Of a stretch of DNA of 64,000 nt, positions 54,690 to 64,000 are shown one piece after another. The notes below the pieces were generated by a model. The model saw only the letters and a list, made by a program, of their open reading frames with translations. It was not told where the DNA came from and made no database searches. Source of the stretch: Aedes albopictus (taxonomy: Eukaryota > Arthropoda > Insecta > Diptera > Culicidae); NCBI RefSeq assembly GCF_035046485.1, contig NC_085137.1, positions 249,835,233 through 249,899,232 on the forward strand, written 5' to 3'. The stretch's first letter is position 1, and each line of letters begins with the position of its first letter. Position numbers and translations under genes: made by a program.

Positions 54690-56285
54690 TTCATGATAAC
54701 ACTGAACCAACAATTTGCAGCCATAATACTCAATTTGCAGCTGCAGCTTTCCAACGTCGGTCACACCCAACGCTCGCCAAATCACGCTCCATCTGGTCCG
54801 CCCATCATACTCTCTGCGCTCCACGCCTTCTCGTACCAGCCGGATGGTTAGCAAACACCAACTTTGAAGGGTTGTTGTCCGGCATTCTTGAAACATGCCC
54901 TGCCCACCGTATCCATCCAGCTTTAGCCACTTTCAGGATTTTGGGCTCACCGTAGAGTGCAGCGAGCTCGTGGTTCATCCTTTTCCGCCACATACCGTTT
55001 TCCTGTATGCCGCCGAAGATCGTCCTTAGCACGCGTCGCTCGAAAACTCTAAACTCTGAGTGCTTGCAGGTCCTCCTCAAGCATGGTCCATGTATCGTGC
55101 CCGTAGAGAACCATTATTAGCGCCTTGTACATGGTACCTACATTTGGTGCGGGGATGAATCTTATTTGACCGTAGTTTCTTCTGGAGCCTACATAAGGCA
55201 CGACTTCCACTGATGATGTGCCTTCGTATTTCATGGCTCATTGTCAGCCGTTAGCAAGAAACCGAGGTAGACGAATTCTTCTACCACCTCGAAAGTATCC
55301 CCGTATATCGTAATATTGTTGCCAAGTCTTGTCCTGTCTCGCTCAGTCCCACTTACCAGCATGTACTTTGTCTTAGCCGCATTCACCACCAGTCCGACAT
55401 TTGCTGCTCCACGTTTCAGGCGGGTGCACAGTTCTGCCACTGTTCCAAATGTTTTAGCAATATTATCCATGTCATCCGCAAAACAAATTGGCCGGATTTT
55501 GTTAAGATCGTACCCCGGCTGTAGAGTCCGGCTCGTCGCATAATACCTTCCAGGGCGATGTTGAATAGGAGGCAGGAAAGTCCATCACCTTGTCGTAGTC
55601 CCCATCGAGATTCGAATGAACTGGATAGTTCACCCGAAATCCTTACGCTGTTCTGCACACCGTTTTTTGTTGCTCTTATTAGCCTGGTAAGCTTCCCGGG
55701 AAAGCTGTTCTCGTCCATGATTTTCCATAGCTCCGTGCGGTCGATACTGTCGTATGCCGCCTTGAAGTCGATGAACAGGTGGTGCGTTGGGACCTGATAT
55801 TTACGGCATTTCTGGAGGATTTGCCGTACGGTGAAGACCTGGTCCGTTGTCGACCGGCCGTCGATGAAACTGGCTTGGTAATTTCCGACGAACTCATTTA
55901 CTTTAGGTGAAAGACGACGGAAGATGATCTGGGGTAGCACTTTGCAGGTGGCATTTAAAATGGTGATCGCTCGAAAGTTTTCACACATTAACTTGTCTTT
56001 CTTGTGGATGGGACAGTTTATCCCTTCCTTCCACTCCTCTGGTAGCTGTTCGGTTTCTTAGATCTAGACCACTAACTGGTGCAGACAGGTGGCCTACTTA
56101 TCCGGGCCCATCTTGATGAGTTCTGCTGCGATACCGTCCTTACCAGCCGCCTTATTGTTTTTGAGTTGATGGATGGCATCCTCAACTTCCCTCAGCGTGG
56201 GAGTTGCTTCGTTCCTGTCCTCTGCTGCACCAACATTGTCATTTCCTCCGCTGCCTTGATCCCCCGTGTCTGCCGTGACGCTTGA
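54690..56285 (-). pseudogene. RTE-like LINE copy E, ORF2 with frameshifts
   Basis: From 56285 downward: TLREVEDAIHQLKNNKAAGKDGIAAELIKMG, a stop in PDK-stop-ATC, FRAITILNATCKVLPQIIFRRL, FIDGRSTTDQ, LFIDFKAAYDSIDR (motif A), RQGDGLSCLLFNIALEG, a frameshift near 55460 just after the FADD region, VNAAKTKYMLVSG, EEFVYLGFLLTADN, a gap, DTWTMLEEDLQALRV, a frameshift, then RRVLRTIFGGIQENG, KAGWIRWAGHVSRMP and TRRRGAQRV. Four or more lesions. Same subfamily as copies A, B and D. Confidence 0.88.
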
Positions 56286-56299
56286 GCCTACACAGCTAG

Positions 56300-56540
56300 T
56301 CGCGTTCGGTAATTTTTACCGAAATCTCAACTGCTGAGCGTTCGGCAATGTTCGTTTTACCGAAATTCTGTAAAAAATTACCAAATTTCGGTAAAATGTT
56401 ATCGTTTATCTGTCAAACTCTAACGAAGTTCGGTAAAATGCCGTAAAAAGATAAGCACCGAAAAATCAACAAGAGATTATTTGCCCCATATTTTCAACAT
56501 ATAGAATCGATCACTTATCGTCTTTTACCGAATATCTCGC
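56300..56540. repeat. TTCGGTAA motif cluster
   Basis: TTCGGTAA or its complement TTACCGAA occurs about seven times between 56314 and 56530, in both orientations. Likely a small foldback or decayed element sitting beside LINE copy E. Confidence 0.6.
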
Positions 56541-56744
56541 TTCATCTGCTTCCCGATCAACATGAAGCCAACTCCACGTTCTGCCTTATTGCCACCGTTG
56601 TAGTAGCCGTGTTCTTAAGTTTTGGGCCAGTGTATCTCCTGGATAGCTGCCACATCCACGCCAACACTCTGCTGCCAGCGAGCCTGTAGCCCAACATATC
56701 CCGAGTAGAGGAAAAGAGCTCAATAGTAGCATATTTTTTTAATA

Positions 56745-57003
56745 TGGATATCAAAAAGTGATATGGGTTTAATTGACATAAGAGATAAAAGATCTAAAAA
56801 TAAAATCAAAAATTTACTCCTGAAACATCATCATCATATCATATTTAGATTTTGTAAGATCTAACCAATAGCAGCGAGCTATTCGTTTGATCTTGAAATA
56901 TCAAAATTTGATATTGTTCAGATGTTCCAGGAACATTTTTCAGATATTATTTTCAGATCTTTTATCTCTTATATCAATCAAACCAATATCATGTTTTAAT
57001 CGT
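56745..57003. mobile_element. Foldback MITE, about 260 bp
   Basis: ATAAGAGATAAAAGATCT on the left pairs with AGATCTTTTATCTCTTAT on the right, extended outward by TGATATGGGTTTAATTGA and its diverged complement. AT-rich core. Confidence 0.82.
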
Positions 57004-57850
57004 CAGTATTTTACCTCTACCCGGGATACGAGTATGCTCAAAGTAGTGCTGTTTTATGTTCCGATTTTCCAATCGCTGGTCTTAGTTCGTTGCCGTATCT
57101 ACTGTCGTTGAATCAATCCGCTTGTTCCACTTCTACTTTTCTTGGTGAATGTTGATTTTCAGCAGGCTACCTTACCGGAGCCGCACTACCACACTAGATA
57201 TATGGTAGAGGCTTCTTTCAGGTTGTCAACTTGACGAACCAAGCTATTTTCATCACAATAAAAAAATATAATGACGTTTATTGTAATATGGTCATGTCTT
57301 ATTTTAAATATGTATGAGTTTACTAAATACTTCACAATAAGTACAAAACATAAAATCATATGCGATGAATGTTATCCATCATCCGTACATATTGGCAATA
57401 GTTACTCAAAATGGTACTCTCTATTATGTGATACTTGCATCCTTATGCGACTCCTGCTTGTCTGGAGCTCTAGGTAATATAATCTGTCACCACTTGAGAG
57501 AAATATAAAATGCTTTAAAAAATCCAGGTGAAATCGATCTCTCAGCTTGTCTCAAGTAGGGATACATATTCTGCACCAGAAGGAAATTTGCCATCATGAT
57601 TTATGCCTCCGAATTGGTCAAAACTCATACCGTTTCAACTTTTATGTGACTTTTAAAAGAAAGGAAAAAGTAATGCAATAGGGTAAACCTGAATCAAAGC
57701 TATTTTGCTCGCGCAAGCGAAAGGAATTCCTCCGCTCCTCTTCCCCGAAGTTCCTGCTGTGGGTAATAAAATTGATAAAACTTCACCCTCACCTGAGTCT
57801 AGCTAGGTGTATTTTTTTCGCTCTTTCACTTTTTCTGTTTGTGGCGATAG
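57004..57850. other. No supported gene
   Basis: AT-rich intergenic or intronic sequence without recognised elements. Ends in a good pyrimidine tract (57809-57840). Confidence 0.3.
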
Positions 57851-57992
57851 GTGGTGCACACAGAGTATTCGATTTGCGAAATATAATAAACCGGGAATGG
57901 AATTTTATCCTGGCCCTGCTTTTCCGGCGCACCACATTCCGTTCGACTACGATCCAGAAGTTCCCCGTCCCATACCTGAAGGCAAAATTTGA
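57851..57992 (+). CDS. Candidate terminal exon of unknown gene
   Basis: A strong acceptor (T-rich tract, then GATAG at 57846-57850) precedes an open frame reading FAKYNKPGMEFYPGPAF and then AHHIPFDYDPEVPRPIPEG before TGA at 57990-57992. Composition (Pro, aromatic, acidic) and codon choice look protein-like. All three minus frames over the same DNA are also open for a stretch, which weakens the case. No family recognised. If real, it would be a host gene on the strand opposite to the kinase. Confidence 0.3.
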
Positions 57993-58375
57993 TTTGAATC
58001 TGATACACTTTTGTGCTACTACTGTGGCTGCTGCTGCTGTTACTTCAACCACCTCCTGAGGGGGCCGTCGCATGTTTCGATCCATAGCCGTTTGGGGAGC
58101 GCAGCATTTCAGGATACTGTGGAAGCGGAAAAACCTTCCAGAAATTAGGGGGAAAATTGAATTCCCTCGGTGGCGCAGCCAGCGATGGTTGGTATCTTAA
58201 TCAAAAAATTGTGCTGCTCTTTTGAGGTGAAAATATACGTCGGCATTGTTCGGCACGCTTCGTTGTGTGCATGGTGTGTACGCATGATGTAAATCTGGGA
58301 AGCGTTCCCCCGATTGATTGTTGTTCGGATTTTCTGTCATAAATTGCAGTTATATCTAATTGACGTTTTATCACT
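57993..58375. other. No supported feature
   Basis: A GCTGCTGCTGCTG run near 58028. Otherwise unremarkable. Confidence 0.3.
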
Positions 58376-58379
58376 TTTG

Positions 58380-58875
58380 TATTGGTCGTTACATGGAGTC
58401 TTTGTAAGAATTTCTGAAGGAAACTGTGGAGTGAGGCCTGAAGATATCTCTGTAGGAATAATCCATGAAAAAATCCAGGTGCAATCCATGAATATGTACA
58501 TCCCAAGTGAAATTGTTATTGATAATAAGCGGAATTCTTGAAGGAATCTCTGGATGAATTCCCGGGAAAACCCTTGCAGAAATACCTGAAAGAACCTCTG
58601 GAGAAGTTTTTGAAGGAATCTTTGAAAGAAAAAAAAAAACTCTTGAAGAAATCCCATGCTGAACTCTGCATGGGATTCCTGGACAAATTTCGAAGGAATA
58701 CCTGCAGTTTCTGAAAGAATTCCTGCAGGAATTTTTGAAGCAATCCATGGAAGGGTCTCTGGAAAACTCACGAATAAATTCCTCAAACTTTAAGGAATTC
58801 TTAGATATTTTTTGGAGAAATTCCTAAGGTTTTCCTAAAGCAATCCCTGCATGGAAGGAATACCATTAAACAAGT
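58380..58875. repeat. Degenerate 12/24-bp repeat tract
   Basis: 'aaggaatctctgga', 'gaattcctgcagg' and 'cctgcaggaatttttgaag' words. The overlapping minus ORFs of 75-149 codons (SFRNSYKDS, FLQKLLQRFFQ) are repeat translations. Confidence 0.75.
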
Positions 58876-58879
58876 CATC

Positions 58880-60135
58880 AGATGAACTTCTTAAGAAATA
58901 TCCAAAAGTTTTTTAAGGTTTTTTTTTATAAATCTTTCTTGTTATTGTTTTTCTCCGATTCCAATAACACATACACGGCTTTAAAGGCAATAATTATTCA
59001 TCTTTTTCAATGCTGCGAATCCGCAAACGAATGATCCATCCAGCCATCTCTATCAGACCAAGAGCCAATTGTATCTGTACCGCTAAAAAGACCGCTTCAT
59101 CCTCTGTGTTTTCGATCAGGACGAAGACAAAGAGATGACACATTTGACGTCATAATGTCGGTTTGCCCGTCGTCCATCCGGAGTGCCAAAGAGTTTCATT
59201 TCGATTGGAGAGTAGGTACGATTCTCCGACCATCATCGTCGTCATCCGTTGTCGCAGACCTGTACCCCTAATCCCTGTTGGGAATTGTGGCATATTATCG
59301 GATATCGAAATTGATTGAATCCACTGCACTGGCCCTGGATGCGAGCGCTGCGAGTGAAGGAGGGTCGGGGACCTCGGTTCTCCTCATTCACCGATGAAGA
59401 GTACTTTTAATGGGCTATGGGACATTTGGTTTCCCAATCGGAAGGCCATTTTCTGCTACATTAGTGTGGTTTTTGCGGTGAGGAGTTATTAGTATCACGG
59501 GAGCACCTTAAAAGCTTTTTGCGCAAGGGGCGATTCGGTTGCTGTTGCTTGGTGGACGATAATCATTGCCATTATCCTGGCACTGAAAAATGAATAACCG
59601 ATTCCGATGACGACACTGGCTGAGCGATGGGGGAGTCATGAAACACAATCCACGTTCCTCGAGCAGCCCACGTTCGACGATTTCTCAATCAAAAATGAAT
59701 TTATTCCTGGATATGGATTCCGAAAGAGTGCTTCATACGAGACGGGTTGTCAACTCGATTTTATGAGATATAGCGAGAATATCGAGTAAGTGAGTAGCAA
59801 CAATGCATTATCGGAAGCAACTGATTCCTACGTGGAGGAATGATTCTACGCTGGCTCGAATGATACAAAGATGACTGTAATACGTGTTACTCGGTAAAGT
59901 TTAGCAACGAGATAGAAGAAACGCTTCATATTAAAAAGTGATCCGTCTTCTTTGAAGCAGAACACGTTCGATATTGACACAGGAGTTTATTGCGATGATG
60001 GGTTTCAACCTCATTGCAATATACTAATGTCAAGCTGATCAACTACGATATGAAATAACAAGCAGTCCAACGGGTCATTGCTTCTGCCATAATTGACTCA
60101 CTGCTTTTGCCATAATTGACTCTTATTTATCATCA
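58880..60135. other. Low-copy-looking stretch, no supported gene
   Basis: Mid-GC sequence 59000-59900 without repeat words; could be conserved non-coding DNA. The 60-codon ORF at 59607 has no features. Confidence 0.35.
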
Positions 60136-60140
60136 CAGGT

Positions 60141-60210
60141 GTGGAGCGCACATGCCTTTCACGTCGACGACTTAGGATCAAATCCCACTCCCGACAAACT
60201 CACCGAATGT
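60141..60210 (+). pseudogene. tRNA-like fragment (possible SINE head)
   Basis: TGTGGAGCGCACATGCC resembles an A-box region and AGGATCAAATCCCAC a B-box. Acceptor pairing absent. Followed by a T run and GAAGGGAACTCAAGCCG. Confidence 0.35.
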
Positions 60211-60257
60211 GTTTTTTTTTTTTCTTCGGAAGGGAACTCAAGCCGTGGGTCCCGAGT

Positions 60258-60395
60258 AGACGTGTGCACCGCCGCGCCGCGCCGCCGTCGCCGACATTTT
60301 TTCCACGCCGCCGCCGCCACTCGAATTGACCCGGCGCGCCGCTGTTCAAATTTTTCCACGCCGCCGAACCAAATTTCCCACGCCGATCAGAAAGC
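60258..60395. repeat. GC-rich CACGCCGCCG array, copy 3
   Basis: Edge GTAGACGTGTGCACCGCCG, then CGCCGCGCCGCCG and repeated CCACGCCGCCG words separated by TTTTT. Same orientation as copy 1 (30676). Confidence 0.82.
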
Positions 60396-60649
60396 GACTT
60401 GGGTATTTTATTTTGCTAGCCAGCACATAAAACAGTACTGTTCTTACCTGTAGAGCTGTAACAATCTGTATTGGATAATATTTTTGGCGCATTTATACTG
60501 AATATTATTTATTAATTTAGGGCGCATTTTTTTTTGGCATGAAAATTTGTATGTGGGCGTTTTTGGAGCCTGGGAGGGTCTTAGCCAGGTCTCAGACGCC
60601 TCCCTCTCAGTAAAGAATGATTCCCATACAAATGAATTGGTAGGTTCCT

Positions 60650-61060
60650 CAGAGAAATCTATAGAGTTTCCAGGGGTCATCCAGGCGTTCCTTGTCGGAT
60701 TCCCAGGGAGTTTTGGATGAGTTTCTTCCAGAAGTTTCTCCTGAGATTTTTAAAGAGATTCCGTCTGGGATTCCTTTAAGAGCACTTGCCAGGATTTCTC
60801 CAGGAAGTACTTCCGAGATTTTTCCAGAGAATTTTTCAGGGATTTCTTATGGAGTCCCTAAATACCTTCAAAATCCCTTCCGAAATTTATCCACAAATTA
60901 GTTCCGAGTTCTTTCAGGAATCTTAGATTACCCCAACTGTGATTCTTTTGGGAATTTTTCCCGTGATGTCCTCATAAAATTAATTTCTCCATAATGATTT
61001 CTCTTGGATTTCCTTCTGTGATTTCAAGAGAAATACACCAGAACTTCAATGGCTCTGTAG
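60650..61060. repeat. Degenerate 12/24-bp repeat tract
   Basis: 'gatttctccagg', 'gattccgtctgggattcc' and 'ggatttcttatggag' words. Confidence 0.7.
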
Positions 61061-61256
61061 TCACTTGTCCAATTTAACTATATTACATTGAACAAATGGA
61101 ATATTTATGGGTGTCCATCTTGCAGAGGATCTCTTGTTTTGGTAAACCAAATTGACACTCAGTAGCGCTACTGATGCTGTAAGGGCGTGTCAAACTAGAT
61201 GTTAGTCACACGAACAGTCGCGACATTGGACTTCTGTGGCTAGTTATGCTAACGTA

Positions 61257-61833
61257 CAGGGGATGGCCAAAATGTTTGAGATAGGCAACTTTTTTTCTCC
61301 CACAAAAAAAAATTCAGCATGCTGTAACTTTTCAAAGAGTGCATAAAAAAATCTCAAATTTTGACTGTTTGTCGACCTATTATTTGTGCATCATTGGTAC
61401 AAATTTGGGCTCGATTGATTAATTTTTCGCAAAGTCGTTCGGGTAAAACACTATTATTTAGACAACCAATTTTTGAACTGTCATATCTCGGAAACCAGTG
61501 AACTGAATTGAATGAACTTTTTAACATTCATCAACAATATATTGATACTTAATATAACGCTATAAAATGTAATATTTTCTCACGGCGAATTTATTTACAT
61601 CGGGTTGAAATTTTTAACCATATAGAGGAAAATAAGTCAAATTTACAATACCACAGAAAAATTACTAAATGTGTTCTTTCTTCAACCTAAATATCTGATT
61701 AGAGATAACTTGAGAACAGAAGTGGAAAAACTTTGGATATCAACACTATGACTTCTATGAAAAGTTACAGTATGTTGAATTTTTTTGTGGAAGAAAAAAA
61801 GTTGCCTATCCCAAACATTTTGGCCATCCCCTG
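61257..61833. mobile_element. TA-flanked hairpin MITE, CAGGGGATGGCC family, 577 bp
   Basis: CAGGGGATGGCCAAAATGTT at 61257 with reverse complement ending 61833; TA at 61255-61256 and 61834-61835. Inverted arms of about 85 bp include GGCAACTTTTTTTCT and CTGTAACTTTTCA. No transposase ORF. Mariner-like by TA target and CAGG-type termini. Confidence 0.92.
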
Positions 61834-61839
61834 TATTTG

Positions 61840-62292
61840 CTCAGGGAACTCCATCTAAGATTGGTATTGGGGTTCCTTCAGAAGTTTCCGCTGGGGTTCT
61901 TTCTGAGATTCCTTAATTGTTCCTCCAGGAGCCATTCTCAGGATTCCTTCAGAGATTTCTTTTGGGTATTTCTTCCGGGATTTCTACAGACGTTCCGGGA
62001 ATCCTGCAGGCATTCCATCCTTGATTCTCAATAGTTTCTTAAGGAATATCTTCGGAAGATTTTATTTTACTTCCTGAAAATATTTCCGGAATATAAACCG
62101 GGGAGTTCGCTGTCATCCGATTTTTTTTCCGGGAATCCTCCAGGAGTTCTATCTGGGATTGCTTAAATAATTTCTTCCAAAATTCCTACAGAAGCTCCTT
62201 CCAAAAATTCACTCTGGGTTTCCTTCCGAGAATTTCATGCGAGATTACTCCCGAAGGCCCTTCTGGGATTACTTCAGGAATCCGTTCTGAGA
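61840..62292. repeat. Degenerate 12/24-bp repeat tract
   Basis: Continuation of 60650-61060 beyond the MITE: 'gattccttcagagatttc', 'gaattcctacagaag'. Confidence 0.7.
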
Positions 62293-62313
62293 TCTTCCAG
62301 TATCCTACAAGGG

Positions 62314-63479
62314 GGAGTATTGTGTTGTTCCTTGCTGTGCATGCATCGCCCCTGTTTGGGGTGAGTATCCCAGCATATTCGATCGCGTTCGCTATTGTCT
62401 CGCGCGAAAACGAAAACAATAGATGCGCGGGTGTTTAATGTTTAGTTTTGTGTTGTTCCATGTTGTGTATGCATATGGTTTGGTTTATCAATGTGTCCTT
62501 TGTTGCGTTCAGTTCATTTCTGCGTGGAATGGTCTAAAAGTTTTTGATCCCTGATGGGGTGGAGACGCGCGACAGGATTTCTTTTATTAGATATGTTTCG
62601 TATAGAAAAGTGGTCGATTGTGCGCAAAAGTTAGTGTTTATTGATCCATTGTCAAATCATATCACCAACCATAGGTGACTCTCAGACTGACAATGTACCT
62701 TACCCAACTAACAAAAAATTCCTTACTGAGACAAACGTGGAGATGCAGCGATTCGTGGTCTTTTTAACAACGTTTGTCTTACTAACATTTCTTTCCTTCT
62801 TCGACGTAAGGACGTGGCCGGCGCCGTTATTGACCTTAATAAAGTTCAGAGCTTTCGAACTGTGTAAATTGGGAATAGTAACCCGAGCAGAAGAAAATAA
62901 CAAGTGAATAACATATCAAGGTATTAGTCTTATATACTACCATATCTTGACAAGCCCTTCATTAGGCTGTAATAAGAGGCAAAATAACAAAAACGAATAC
63001 CAAAATTTTGTATAAATGACACCTACAAAATAACAGGTCTTGTTATTTCAATAAAGAATGCATACCAAAGATTTCAAGTGCTGTATTTGTTTTTCTAAAG
63101 TTATTGAATAACAAACTAATAACATTTCTTGTTATTAAATGTTTCATTTGTCCGATGACTTCATGATGTAACAGCAAATCTTGTTCTTCAATTATTTTCA
63201 CTGCTAAACCAACAAATACTACAACAATACCAAACTCTGCTCAAATACCTCCACTGTTATTGTGATGTTTCCATAACATTTCGTATAATAACGCAGCAAT
63301 AACAATTTTAGGTATTAGAGCACATGTTGCTCTACGCATGGCATTTGTAAGGTATGCCCTTCTGCTCGTGAAGCTAGTCCCAAGCCCTATTCATTGGTTT
63401 CTTGTGCAATTTCGATTGCTCTGGTCAATCACGGAGTAGCAACTACGAATTGTGCGGTCATCTATGCTCATGCTCATGC
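62314..63479 (+). mobile_element. Retroelement insertion with 20-bp-class target duplication
   Basis: The sequence TCTTCCAGTATCCTACAA (62293-62310) recurs with one mismatch at 63480-63497, bracketing 1.17 kb. The 3' end is a tandem ATGCTC x3 (63464-63481), a typical LINE/SINE-type tail. The only ORF (62641-62907, 88 codons) shows no RT. A second element (62882-63330) is nested in it. The family is unknown; it may be a non-autonomous LINE derivative. Confidence 0.65.
62882..63330. mobile_element. TTGTTATT-rich element, relative of 1216-3033
   Basis: The start CCCGAGCAGAAGAAAATAAC closely matches the left end of the 1216-3033 insertion (CTCGAGCAGAGGAGAATAGC). AATAACAA words recur throughout. 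A direct AGGTATTAG at 62919-62927 and 63310-63318 brackets most of it. The right boundary is uncertain. Confidence 0.5.
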
Positions 63480-63497
63480 TCTTCCAATATCCTACAA

Positions 63498-63646
63498 GGG
63501 GCCGTCCATAAATGATGTAGCATTTTTTAGCCAATTTTAGACACCCCCTCCCCCTTGTTGCCTATTTTCCCATTCCTAATACATGGCTCGTAGCAATTTC
63601 AGGGATCTTCTCCCCCTAAAACGATACGTCATTTGTTGACAACCCC
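63498..63646. mobile_element. MITE, GGG.CGTCCATAAAT family, copy 2
   Basis: GGGGCCGTCCATAAATGATG at the left and, inverted, GGGGTTGTCAACAAATGACG at the right; flanked by CAA/TAA. Related to 46145-46312 through the CCGTCCATAAAT and CCCTCCCCC words. Confidence 0.75.
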
Positions 63647-63649
63647 TAA

Positions 63650-64000
63650 GAGCTTATTTCAGTATTCATCTAAAAACTTCTCCGAGATTCTTTTTTGAAA
63701 CTCCTTCCGGGATTGTTACAGCAACTACTTCTGGGATTGCTTTAAAAATTACGTGAATTTCTTCTGGGCTTCTGTCAGGAATTGCCTCTGGAATTTTGTC
63801 AGGAACTCTTCCGTGGAATTCCTTAGAAAATTCATGCCGGGATTCTTCCGTGAAGTTCTACTGAAATTCTTTCAGACACTGATTTCGGGAATTCTTCAGG
63901 AACTCTTTCCAGGATTCATCTAGGAACTCTTTTTTGGTTTCTTCCAAGAGAAGCTTCTAATGGACATCCTCCTAGAGTTTATTTGGGAGTATTTTGGAAA
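63650..64000. repeat. Degenerate 12/24-bp repeat tract to window end
   Basis: 'gggattcttccg', 'ggaattccttag' and 'gaactctttccagg' words continue to the last base. Confidence 0.7.

Noticed and set aside
58337..58786. 149-codon minus ORF and its overlapping frames
   Set aside because: Repeat translation of the degenerate 12/24-bp tract.
1..64000. Endogenous viral element
   Set aside because: No viral replicase, nucleoprotein or glycoprotein-like frame was recognised; all RT frames carry LINE motifs.

Overview
This 64 kb window is eukaryotic, and it looks like a mosquito chromosome, most likely Aedes or a close culicine. No bacterial or viral gene organisation is visible. The evidence is AT-rich sequence packed with degraded non-LTR retrotransposons (RTE-like, CR1-like, L1-like and RNase H-bearing LOA/I-type), tRNA-derived SINEs, dozens of short foldback elements (MITEs), and long tracts of a degenerate 12/24-bp repeat built on GGAATTCC. 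The species is inferred, not proven.

Layout. 0.2-3.3 kb: degenerate repeats and an RTE-like copy split by a 1.8-kb TTGTTATT-rich insertion. 3.3-6.5 kb: low-copy-looking AT-rich DNA. 6.5-8.9 kb: a composite foldback element with a ~160-bp tandem array and a nested 578-bp TA-flanked hairpin. 10.8-14 kb: a broken RNase H-type LINE (-) beside an RTE-like RT ORF (+). 15.4-16.6 kb: a CR1-like RT (-). 18.3-20.3 kb: degenerate repeats. 21-24 kb: a LINE (-) split by a 935-bp TA-flanked transposon. 26.7-28.5 kb: a second RTE-like family. 28.5-31 kb: an LTR-like stretch, an RTE endonuclease fragment carrying a 57-bp retro-insertion, an L1-like 3' end and a GC-rich array. 31-34.7 kb: the longest 12/24-bp repeat block. 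35.9-39.8 kb: an L1-like LINE (-) cut by a 2.3-kb LTR-like element that itself holds a MITE. 40-41.6 kb: LINE tail and SINE. 44.6-49 kb: repeats, MITEs and a dead RTE copy with two nested foldbacks. 52.9-53.3 kb: the only convincing host gene piece, the last coding exon of a receptor tyrosine kinase (probably discoidin domain receptor) on the minus strand. 54-57 kb: SINE, RTE copy and foldbacks. 58-64 kb: repeats with further nested elements.

Most long ORFs are either LINE remnants or in-frame readings of the 12/24-bp repeat, so they should not be taken as host genes. The main scientific value is the set of nested insertions whose empty sites can be read from the sequence: TA, TAA, TTAA and CTAT duplications, with the LINE reading frame resuming exactly across several of them. 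There are also three hammerhead-ribozyme-like cores. No CRISPR, operon, prophage or recognisable endogenous viral gene was seen.
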